A stretch of DNA of 64,000 bases, from the NCBI RefSeq assembly GCF_042453785.1, contig NC_091673.1, positions 7,771,001 to 7,835,000 of the forward strand. Reading direction: 5' to 3'. A program made the translations under genes and the position numbers. Positions 1 to 10,585 of this stretch are shown piece by piece. The notes under the pieces were generated by a model, which saw only the letters and a program-made list of their open reading frames with translations, made no database searches and had not been told where the DNA came from. Numbering within the stretch: position 1 is the first letter of the stretch; the number at the start of each line of letters is the position of its first letter. Origin of the DNA: Malus domestica. Taxonomy: Eukaryota > Streptophyta > Magnoliopsida > Rosales > Rosaceae.

Positions 1-2722
1 CGAGATTCCCAAACAAACTTTGATGGCAATTCTGCATAAGTTAGTGTTCGCGCTTCAAGAAAAAATTTATTTATTTCAAACCAACTTGTCAACATTGTGT
101 GTTCAGAAGCTTCTTGACTAACAATTGATTCAAGGGATTGATTACTATTGAAAACAATAGTTTGTTCCAAAGGAAGATGTACTGGCAATCATTCAACATG
201 AGGTTCTCTCATATGAATTGGATACTCAAACAATCTCCAAACAGCTTCGTATGGAGATATATATCTACAATTTAGATAAGCACGTATTTCATTGTTTGAA
301 TTCTCTTCAAAAACAATTCTTGCTCGATCTGAACCTTTGTTTATGTATTTGAAAAGATATTTTATAAGTATTGATTGGCAACATGACTCAACATTTATAT
401 GAGCATTGTATCTCAATAATAAATTTGAATTGTAAGGTACAACAAAACCATTATCTATTTGCATCCCATTTTTAACCATAAATTTTGACTAATCATCACG
501 ACGCCTATACATAGGAAAAATATTTGTTTCAAAAATTGTTTCACTTTTGTATTGCTTTGGGAAAAACTTAGAACATTTTCCCTCTCGCATGCATGGAGAC
601 TTTTGATTAAGTTGTCCGCAAGGACCATGAATCATGAATTGGTTCACAATTTCATAAAGGAGAGGATCTGAATTTTTATTTGGTATTTCAGTTGAAATGA
701 TGGAATCTATGTCATCAGCAGAGTAGCATTTGTAAGGCTTCTTTAACCAAATTAAGATGTGAGCGTGAGGCAACCCTCTTTTCTGAAACTCGATTGTACA
801 AACATCTGTTTGCAATCAAGTTAGGAAATATATAAATCATAGTCAGTTTCATTGTAAAGATAAAATGAAAGAAACTGAGAAAAAAAAAAAATTTAAACTC
901 ACCTGCTTCAACTTCTCCAAAAGGTTCTCCTGATTTTATGTAGCTAATCATATCATCAAGTTTCATCTTAAAAACCCTAGAAATGATATACGGTCTATCC
1001 TCTAACTTGTATCCAAGTTTTATATCAAATTCTCTCACAATTTCAGGCCATTTGATATTGCAAGTGAAGGTTATGAACAAATCAGGATTACCAAATTGTC
1101 TACAAATAGCCATCGCATCTTGATAGTTGTTAAGCATATATCTAAGGCTTCCTGTGTATGAGCTAGGTAATATTACTTTCTTGCCTATGTTATCAGCATC
1201 ATGATCATCTTTTGATACAGCGTCATAAATGCCTTTATACACCTCACTTCGTAAGCTTTTTTGGTTTTTTCTAATATAATCCAATCGATCCTCTTCAAGT
1301 GTTGCATAAGCATCTACCAAAAATTGTTGAAAAAGTCTTCCTCCTTTTAACAATGTATCTAATTGAGACTCCCTTTCTTGAATTTGATAGGCTATAAATG
1401 CTCTCATAGTTACTCTGCCTCTTTTACATGGGCGATTGTTTGAGGGGATATTCAATTTCAAATCAAGTCTGTATCCATCTTCACCATATGGAAAAAGAAT
1501 GGGATATTGTAAAGACATAAATTTTGGATTTAATTTTGTCACACGTTTTAGTTCACCATCTTTAAACTCTATGACAATATCTCTATTTGAGTCAAATTGA
1601 CCAATATCACCCACTATTAAACTAGCGATTTCATCACATGTAGGCTGTCCATATTGTTTATCATCATTTAACTGCCTACCCAATATAGTTATTTTCAAAG
1701 AAGGGAGAGAATTGTTTTCAAATTTATCTCTAATTGTTCGAAACACTTGAACCAATTCATTTGATTCATTGAACATGTTGATCAGACCCTTGACAATATT
1801 CTCATCAAGCTTCATATTTGTTTCCTTACAATTAATAGCATTGAAACGATTTCCAATTTCATTAGCAGTATCATACACATATAGTTGAGCAAACTTTGGG
1901 CATTCACCATCAGGGGGTAACAAAGAGCCCATTAAATGATGCACTTGACCACTAATTTTAAAAATGTACGGGCCTAACTGATTGTTAACCGTGTGATCAA
2001 CTTTAGCTCCCATTGAAGTAAATGCAAACATTGAATTATAAGCTCTAATGTTCTCTCTAAACAATAAGCTTGTTTGGCCTTTCGTTGGGTCAAGCAAATT
2101 TTCTAAAAAGTGAGGAGTAAGCATTGGACGTGGGAGCTTGACTTTTCCTTGTTGGCAACAAAGAGAATAAAGGGGCTCATTATTCTTGGACTTCTGCTTT
2201 AAAGACTCTTTTATCCAAAAAAGTGCACCACAATAGATGCACTTATACTTTTTGTCTCCCAAATCCACATATTTCTGAACATTTCCTATTGAAAAAAGGT
2301 GAAAAAAGAAGGGGAAAAAAAGTCAACCTATTAGAAGCAAAGTCATAAATACATAACCAACCCAAAGAAATTGTACGTTAAAAAGATAGTTTACCTTTTT
2401 TATTTTTCTGAAAATTGGCTTGACCTTTACTAATTTGATTCGGATTATCAAATGTATCGACATTGACAGTGGTTTGAACTGTGTTTGTACTTGTTGAACA
2501 CACATTGTCAACATTTTTTTGTCTTTCGTTTTCAGATTCAAAGCCTGGTTTATCACAAACTTGTATGCCACTGGAAGAACCAACAATATGGTCGTCTTTT
2601 CGTCTTTTGTTCTGAGGTTCAAAGCCTGGATTATCACAAACTTGTATACCACTGGAAGAACCAACGATATGGCCTTCTCGTAGCATTCTATTCAGTTTGG
2701 TATTTCTAGACCTTGTTAACAT
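1..2722 (-). pseudogene. Helitron Rep (rolling-circle replication initiator), 5' part, broken
   Basis: Three exons on the minus strand splice in frame: 2722-2395, 2285-903 and 805 to the window edge, all GT-AG. Exon 1 starts at an ATG at 2722 (an upstream in-frame ATG lies at 2788) and encodes two copies of a 26-residue unit beginning HIVGSSSGIQVCD. Exon 2 has a zinc-binding-like YCGALFW segment and the Helitron N-terminal domain. Exon 3 carries the HUH motif (GLPHAHIL) and then the two-tyrosine motif (KYLFKYINKG), which cut and join DNA during rolling-circle transposition. The frame has a TAG at 489-491, between the HUH and tyrosine motifs, and a TGA at 189-191. Past the second stop the family sequence continues to base 1 (for example ARTLTYAELP). 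The helicase half would lie outside the window. The copy cannot make a full protein. Confidence 0.88.
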
Positions 2723-4023
2723 GGCTTGAAAAAAGTTTAAACTCCAAACAACAGATAATGGGCTGAGAACCCTAGGAAAAGAAGTCAATTATTAAATACT
2801 TGACAATATGTAATCTACAATCAACCAAAACAAACACATAAAAGTTACATTTCGAAACTATTATGCAAAAACCAACCCTAATAATGATTCAGAAAACCTT
2901 AGTTGATTATCTTTTATGATTGAAACTACACTACAAAATGTTAAATCCTTATGTAGACATGCAATCCAAAACAAAGACAAATTTGAAAGATTTGAGCCTT
3001 ACCTAACCACGGATGAAACAAAGGCGTAGAAATAAGATATGCAATTGGATTTCAACCGTAGCAGCTACTGCTTTCTGAATTCAAAGCTGGGAATTGAAGA
3101 AAATAGAATACATTTAAAGTCATGCAATTCAAATTGCAAACAAAGAGCTAAATTCTCAAACATGCAATCCAATCAATAAGATTGTCCTCACAGATTATTA
3201 TAATTTAATTACCAAAAGATTATGGTAAAGTTGTAAATAAATAGATTGCAACATATTTAGAAAACACTTGAAGAGAAACAATTTTAAACATTAGCTTTTA
3301 TCAAATCGATCTTTGATTGATATCTTATGATCTAACTGGAAAAAAAAGGTTTAACAGAACATGAGGCCTACAATAGTGAACTTTCATGCTCCTTTAAAAC
3401 AATGCAAAAAGATCTCTCCCTATATTTAGAAAATAATTTAGGACTTTTGTGCTCAAATTAATAACAAAATTTATTAATATAGGTATTAAGGATTAATTAA
3501 CCTTGGCTATCAAAAAAAGAAAAACCCAAAACTAAAATCATATATGGGTTGAGAATCCTTAATTTATTAAGATCAGAGACCCATTAATACAGCTATGTCT
3601 CATTAGAAACTAAGAGAGACAGACAGAGGGGGAACTCTGACTATTGTCACTTCGGCCAACATGCAAGATTTATTAGAATTAGAGATCCATTAGTACAACT
3701 ATGTCTTAGTCCAATACTATTTTTTTTTATTTGGCATTAATAGAGAAGACTGAAAACTTCAAATTAAAAAGATTAGACAAATAAATTTGAAAAGGATAAA
3801 GATTTTAGAGAGAAAGTGAGGAGAAAGAGAAATAGGGGGAGACCTTGGGTGAACAGGTGATTGCCGATTTCATTGGGGGAGTACCTTAATGCAGTTTTTC
3901 ACAATTTTTCTGCAAGCCCTGTATCAACAATTAAACGGATAAACACAACATGACTGAAGGACAAAAATCGGAACAAAAAACAACCTAATTTCGAGACAAA
4001 CCTGAGTGGCAAGCAAAAGCGCC

Positions 4024-4058
<35 letters not shown>

Positions 4059-4474
4059 GTAATGGCCAAGCTACTGATATATGAGGGTGTGGCACCTGTG
4101 AGAAACGATAAGAATCCAATTTTTAGAGAAGTATATGAAATGTTACGCTCTACACCACACAATTGCACAATGCACACATGCATTTGTTAAACAACATATC
4201 GTAATTGTAAAGATTTTTGTCATGTTTTTCAGATCAACTAAAAATGTCAATAAAATACATGGAGGGGGGTGGATAAACCACAAACAAATAAAAATTGAGG
4301 ATGTTTGATGAGATTTGAAGTCAATTAGTTATATGGCAGGCCTAGATTTCCGTCAGTTGCTCAGGTAGTGGAAAATAACATGCGAACTAATTCAATAATT
4401 TCATGTTTGACACTTTGTCGGTGCCCAAGCGAAGAACTAATGAGAGAATCAAAGTAGAGAGAGACTATGTGTAC
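2723..4474. other. AT-rich non-coding DNA beside the Helitron gene
   Basis: No gene recognised. The stretch holds a 32-base T tract at about 4026-4057, which may be a reversed poly(A) tail. Short open frames here are low-complexity. It may be the interior of the Helitron upstream of Rep, but I could not find a convincing Helitron 5' end. Confidence 0.5.
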
Positions 4475-4578
4475 CTGAATTGAGTTCAGAGGCAAAATCC
4501 TTGACCCAACCTCGGGTATCTGAATCTTAATGTTGAAGAACCCTTCGGCGCACACGGTTCCTTCTGTGCCTTTAATCT
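4475..4578 (-). other. orphan exon-like segment, origin unknown
   Basis: On the minus strand a 104-base stretch is bounded by an acceptor (TTTGATGCAG) and a donor (CAG|GTACAC). It is open in one frame and reads like ordinary protein (for example GTEGTVCAEGFF, then IPEVGSRILPL). Base composition is less AT-rich than its surroundings. Upstream on the same strand (about 4840-5100) lies CT-rich sequence resembling a plant 5' leader. It could be a gene fragment carried by the neighbouring Helitron or the remnant of a host gene. I do not recognise the family. Confidence 0.35.
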
Positions 4579-4609
4579 CTGCATCAAAGCAAAGCAAAGC
4601 AAAAAACAA

Positions 4610-5387
4610 AAAAAAAATTTCTTATTAAATTATTATTTTTTCTCGGAAACCAAACGATGGGTTAGAAAAATCTGGAAAGAGGTCAAATTGGGAAGCTTTG
4701 CCCGCGTCGATGGTGATGAGGATGAACCCAAAAAATTAGCAAAATTTTTTCTAACCCACAAAATCAAGTTTTTTTCTGAAGTCTAATTATATCAAATCAC
4801 ATATTTGAACAGATTTGGACATATAATAGGTGTAGAAAGTACCTGTGGTGATGAGGAATAGATGATGATGATGTGGGTTTTTTCAATTGGAAAGATTTGG
4901 AGCAAAATTGCTGCTGAAATTTAGGGAAGAGAGATCTAGAAGGTTTTCAATTCGAATAGAAGTCGATCAGAAAAGACGAAATCACGGAGAAAGCAGAGAT
5001 GGAAGAGATCACGAAGCAAATATCGAAGAACACGAAGCAGAGATCGAAGAGGGCGATGGAAAATGGAGGAGTTTGGAAGAGGAGACAAAAAACTAAAGCA
5101 AAGTAAAAGCAGAGAAAAAAGAGATGGGTAAAGTGACACGCGTCCCAATCAACACGTGTCACTATGCTAAGCTGCCAGGTGACAAAATCAAAAGAAAGAA
5201 GTCTCCCGAACAATCCAGTTTTTCTGCTCCTTCAATTTCAGGCGCAACCGAAATAAAAGAATCCTGTTGCACGGCAGGGACGAAAATGCCATTCTACTGT
5301 AGAATGAACAGTGATGACAGAAACAAAGAAAGAGCAAAAAAGAATACAAAAGGAATGTTCAGGAGAGAATCCTGATTCTAACCGGTA
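4610..5387. other. intergenic stretch, no gene recognised
   Basis: Contains purine-rich or pyrimidine-rich sequence (4880-5120) that makes charged low-complexity frames on one strand and leucine/phenylalanine-rich frames on the other. Neither resembles a protein family. Confidence 0.45.
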
Positions 5388-5576
5388 ATCCTAGAAGCTC
5401 AAGTTCTCAGGCCATTACCAATTCAATTTCGCCACGGCATCATATTCGTCCGCATATTCCAAAGCGCTACACCTATATATATTTCTAACTCGCTCTCTCT
5501 CTCACACTACCTTCCCTCGATCAGCTTTCTTATCTGCCTCTCTCTCTAGACAATACTTTCTCTCTCTACAACCATC

Positions 5577-6381
5577 ATGGGTATTGATCTATTGATCTCG
5601 ATTCTCAATTATTGATTTCGATTTCGCCATTTTTGTTGCAGATCTTGTGTTTTTTTTTTTTGTTGTTGATTTTTCTGTAATTTTTTTGTGTTTTTCTGAC
5701 CGTTTGTGTGTTGTGCTTGTTTGTATCGATCAGCAACATCTGGCAAGAAGAACAAGATCGGAATCAACGGTGATGATCAGATCCATCGCTCCTTGAGTTT
5801 TAATTTTTGGTATGTTCTTTTGTGATTTGATCTGTGAATTGATTGAGATTTGAATTGAAATGGTTTAGGATTACTTGTGGCTGCCAACGATCCCTTTGAA
5901 CTTGTGGCTGCCAACGATCCCTTTGAACTTGTGGCTGCCAACGATCCCTTCATCACCACCGATCCCATGGTGAGTTATTTACTTGAAGTTTTTGTGTTAT
6001 TTTGTCGGGTTTTCAGATTTAGGGTTTTTGGTTTCGGATTTGATTGGTGATTTGTGTGATTGTTTTTGTGTTTAGACCTACATGTCCAAGTACGACACAG
6101 CCCAGCGTCCATGGATGCAACATGAGTTCAAGGTCAACTACTCCAAGACCCTTGTCTTCCCTGAGAAGCCCGTCAAGACCTCCTCCGCGCACCATGAGCT
6201 CAAGGTCAACTACTCCAAGACCCTTGTCTTCCGTGAGATGCCCGTCAAGACCTCCTCTGCGCCCATCAAGACCTCGTCCAAGACCAAGGCAAATGAGACA
6301 AAGAGAAGTGGGCCTCTGCGCACCCAAGACAAGAAGAATTCCCGTGTTTACAAGACCAAGGCAAATGAGATAAAGAAGTGA
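5577..6381 (+). pseudogene. GAPC-derived truncated gene with in-frame tandem repeats (148-aa open frame)
   Basis: Exons homologous to GAPC exons 1-4 are at 5577-5580, 5734-5769, 5869-5969 and 6076-6381. Every GT-AG site is kept and the spliced frame is open for 148 residues. Exon 3 has lost the FGRIGR NAD-binding segment. In its place are two extra copies of a 27-base unit encoding ELVAANDPF, so the exon is still exactly 101 bases. In exon 4 a 72-base unit (from 6118) is duplicated at 6190. A second 72-base unit (from 6281) is repeated at 6353, and its second copy supplies the stop at 6379-6381. The tail is Lys/Ser/Thr-rich. The catalytic domain is absent, so it cannot be a dehydrogenase. Promoter-like sequence (TATATATA near 5476) and the GAPC 3' UTR are retained. 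It is a pseudogene by function, though it could be transcribed. Confidence 0.8.
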
Positions 6382-7724
6382 GCCCCCTCGCACCCAAGAC
6401 AAGAAGAATTCCCGTGTTTACAAATTTCCAAAGTGTTGAGTGTCTCTAGGCTTGCTTTTCAAGTGTTATGGTTTGGAGTTCAGAATAAGAAGTGTTATCT
6501 TGTTTCCTGTTGGAGTTTTCTAATTTTTATGCAAGTTTGAATATAAAGGCAAAATTGATGGGGTTGTCGTATGGAATGTGTTTCTCTTATTTTGCTTCTA
6601 CCCTCGATTCCTTGTTTGTTATTTTGCTTTCTATTATTCTCTTTGGTTAGCTTAAGCATTGTGATGTTTGCCAACCCGAAGACAATTAACAGTGTTTGAT
6701 TTCAAGCCCGATTCTCTTCGGGTAGGCAAAACATATATTGTAGAGAAGCGGCAAGTTTATTATGCTGAGTTTAATAGATCATTGCAGCTATGCCAGCTGA
6801 GGTGGTTTATTCCTTATCAACTGCAGTCTACACTGTCGAAGTCCCAACCAATCATTGCCTTGGTGTCGGTGCCATTTTTCCTATTTCTGTTGTGGTGGAG
6901 ACTTATATGATTTCCTAATTCTGTTATGGCAAAAGCATAAAAAATCCGATACAAGAGAAAATCGGTTATGATAGTTTGGACATGTGAATTAAAGACTTAC
7001 ATGATTCGGTTAAAATATACGATTATGACACGGAGGTTTGTGACAAAAGTGTAGAAAAAGACTAGGAAGAATTTGAAGGAGACTATAAAAAAGGATATGG
7101 AGTACTTGAAGCTAACGGAAGAGTTAGCGCAATGACGTTGTATGATTATATAGTCGACTCCAGGTGAAATAAGGCTGGATTATTGTTGTAGTGGTAAAAT
7201 CACATCAAGAATTTACACTGAGTGAAAGACCTCAGCTTCTACATCATCTCCGGTGAACCGTGAAATTGCATTCTGGACACGCCGGCACTACTACAATATT
7301 AGCTTTAGGTGTCGGACGATTCTGGCGGTTAATAAGTCATTCTGACGGATAAAAGATTTCCGACACATAATTTATTTACTGTCGGATTAAAGTTACTTTC
7401 TGTCGAATATATCTGACATAAAGTCCTGACGGATTTTTCCTGGCGGATTTAACCGCCATAAAATTATTATAACCCTCAGTATTTTTTAATTCTCTTTTTT
7501 TTAATATTTTTAAATTATTCTGACGGTTTCTAAGTTAATTGTGGCGGTTATAACCGACATAAATTGACTATTTTATTATTTTAGATTCTGGCGGTTATTA
7601 TTTTAGTATTCTGCCGGTTATAACCGACAGAAATTGACTATTTTATTATTTTAAAATGTTACATTGATTAAAAATAAATAAACAAATGGTGTGAATATTT
7701 TTTTTTTCACTCACGGTCCCATTA

Positions 7725-9540
7725 CCTAATCTCTGAATGTTTTTTTTTTTTGGCGATTTTTTACACATGCTATCTCAGAGTATAGACAAACATATTTGAC
7801 GGTTGAATCGTTGAAACTAGTTTCGTAGAATGCATATCCTATCAAATTGATAGATTTAACAAACACTTAAGAGTTAATGTTATAGTTCCATTAAGTATAA
7901 AAAATTATCCACTAGTGCAAATATTTTAAATTGAAGATCGAGAAGTGTAGCTATAAAAAATCATCAAAATCGAAGCTAAAATAATCGTTAAATTGTGATT
8001 TTTTGTTTATAATCATCGAAATTTTTTGTTTCGTTACCTAATCTCTGAATGTTTGTTTTTTACAACTTTTTACGTATGCAATCTTGGAGTGTGTAAAAAT
8101 AAGTTTGACGGTTGGATCGTTGAAAAAAGTTTCATAGAATGCATATTGCATCAAAACTGTAGATTAAACAAACACTAGTTAATATTATACTTCTATTAAG
8201 TATAAAATAAGATTTTGTGGTATCTACTAGTGTAGATATTTTAAATTGAAGATCAAATTTATTCATTACATTCTTATAGGGTTCTGGAGTGTAGCTGTAA
8301 AAAATCATCAAAATCGGAGCTAAAATAACCATTAAATTGTGATGTTTCTTTTATAACCGTCGAAAAAATTTGTTCCGTTACGTAATCTTTGAATGTTTGT
8401 TTTTTACGATTTTTGACGTATGCAATCTTGGAGTGTGTACAAATAAGTTTGATGGTTGGATCGTTGAAAAAAGTTTTGTAGAATGCATATTGCGTCAAAA
8501 CGGTAGATTAAACAAACACTTAGTTAATATTATACTTCTGTTAAGTATAAAGTAAGATTTTGTGGTATCCAGTAGTGTAAATATTTTAAATTAAAGATCA
8601 AATTTATTCATTACATTCTTATAGGGTCGAGGAGTGTAGCTGTAAAAAATCATCAAAATCGGAGCTAAAATAACCGTTAAATTGTGATTTTTTGTTTGTA
8701 ACCGTCGAAAACTTTTGTTCCGTTACGTAATATTTGAATGTTTGTTTTTTACGATTTTTTACGTATGCAATCTCGGAGTGTGTACAAATAATTTTGACGG
8801 TTGGATCGTTGAAAAAAGCTTCTTAGAATGCGTATCACATCAAAACAGTAGATTAAACAAACACTTAGAGTTAATGTTATACTTCCATTAAGAATAAAAT
8901 AAGATTTTGTGGTATCCACTAGTGTAAATATTTTAAATTAAAGATCAAATTTATTCATTACATTCTTATAGGGTCGAGGAGTGTAGCTGTAAAAAATCAT
9001 CAAATTCGGAGCTAAAATAACCATTAAATTGTGATTTTTTGTTTGTAACCGTCGAAAACTTTTGTTCCGTTACGTAATCTCTGAATGTTTGTTTTTTACG
9101 ATTTTTTACGTATGCAATCTCGGAGTGTGTACAAATAATTTTGACGGTTGGATCGTTGAAAAAAGCTTCTTAGAATGCGTATCACATCAAAACAGTAGAT
9201 TAAACAAACACTTAGAGTTAATGTTATACTTCCATTAAGAATAAAATAAGATTTTGTGGTATCCACTAGTGTAAATATTTTAAATTGAAGATCAAATTCA
9301 TTCATTACATTCTTATAGGATCGAAGAGTGTAGTTGTAAAAAATCATTAAAATCGAAGCTAAAATAACCGTTAAATTGTGAATTTTCGTTTATAACCGTC
9401 GAAAACTTTTGTTCCGTTACGTAATCTTTGAATGTTTGTTTTTTACGATTTTTTACATATGCGATCTTGTAGTATCTACAAACAAGTTTGACGGTTAGAT
9501 CATGGAAACTAATTTCGTAGAATGCATAAATTTGCCAAAA
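7725..9540. repeat. tandem array of about 345-bp units inside the CACTA element
   Basis: The word ACGTAATCTnTGAATG (first two copies ACCTAATC) recurs at about 7725, 8037, 8381, 8726, 9073 and 9420, giving periods of 312, 344, 345, 347 and 347 bases. Each unit continues with the same order of words (TTGACGGTTGGATCG, GATTAAACAAACACTTA, TTTTGTGGTATCCA, GAGTGTAGCTGTAAAAAATC). The last unit is cut short. Neighbouring units at 8726 and 9073 are nearly identical, so expansion looks fairly recent. Open frames across it are repeat shadows. Confidence 0.88.
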
Positions 9541-10231
9541 TTTTGTGCTAAATTTGTGCTAAATTGAAGTGGGAAAAGTAATATGTGCTAAATTTTTATT
9601 TATGTTTTTCAAGTATTGATTAGACAATATTTAGTTCGTGTGAAGACATTTTCATTGTACAATTCTCTTTTTGTTTATTTATCGCATATTTTACATGGAT
9701 TATTATCTATTAAACCAAAAATGTAAAAATTATCTATTAAACCAAAGAATTATTTATTTAATTTTTAAAAACATATTCTATTTAAATACATATTATTTAT
9801 TTATTTATTAAACCAAACAATTATTATTTTATTTTTTTAAATTGTAACAAAATTTGGGGGGGGGGAATTTAAAATTTCGGGGAAAGTTTAAAATTTTAAA
9901 ATTTGGGGGAAAGTTTAAAATTTTTGCCGCCATTTTGTTTCTGTCGGTTATAGCCGACATTAATGAAAGTTTCTGTCGGTTTTTATTAAAAAAATTTTGT
10001 CGGTTTTTATTAAAAAGATTTCTGTCGGTTTTAACCGACAGTAATGAAGCATTTCCACATTATAACCCCCCCTCCATCTCTCCCTGCCGTCGGTGCTTCT
10101 CCCTTCCCTATTTTCTCCTCTCCGCATTTCCTTCTTCTTCTCTTCTCTCCTCTCCTCATTTACTTCTAGTTCGAACCCTAGCTTTAGCTATCTCTCTCTC
10201 TCTCTCTCTCTCTGTGTCTTTCATATTACTC

Positions 10232-10585
10232 AGGTTCACAGGCACAATAGTTGAGGTTGGGGATTTATGTCCTCAGTGGACTGAATCTAAATGGTGATCG
10301 TTGAAGGTTAAGATGCTAACAAGTTACAGATCAAATGCTGTTTTATTTCTTCCTGTTCATCTACTTATCTTTAGTTGTATTTCTTGCAGGTTCAATGGGA
10401 TGAGCATGCTGCAGTTCAAAGGCCTCGACATATTATTTTTGAGTTCGAGCTCGAGCATGCTGCAGTTCTCCTTGGGATATAGAACCTTTTGTAGCTTCGG
10501 CTCCATCCAATCTTGCTCAACCAGTGGTAGAGAGCAAAAGGCCACGACATATTATTTTCGAGTTCGAGCTCGAGCTCGAGCTCCA
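10232..10585 (+). pseudogene. captured auxin response factor (ARF) fragment, two exons
   Basis: Exon-like sequence up to 10306 encodes FTGTIVEVGD and PQWTESKW, then TGA where ARFs have Arg, then SLK. A GT-AG intron (10307-10389) follows, and the next exon opens with VQWDE. This is the exact junction used in plant ARF genes downstream of the B3 DNA-binding domain. Further on, in another frame, it reads SPWDIEPFVASAP and then ESKRPRHI, also diagnostic. Between them, a piece ending GAGTTCGAGCTCGAG is inserted and GAGCATGCTGCAGTTC is repeated. (TTCGAGCTCGAG)n-like sequence follows. It lies wholly inside the CACTA element and lacks B3 and PB1 domains, so it is a transduplicated fragment. Confidence 0.82.

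Noticed and set aside
3899..4183. 94-aa minus-strand frame with a poly-Lys stretch
   Set aside because: The lysines come from the 32-base T tract; no family resemblance.
4887..5375. Charged frames of 69-88 aa
   Set aside because: Low-complexity purine-rich DNA; mirror frames on the other strand are equally open.
9854..10297. 147-aa frame MGGGNLKFRGKF
   Set aside because: Runs across a T-rich and CT-repeat region into the ARF fragment; the start region is CACTA subterminal repeat.
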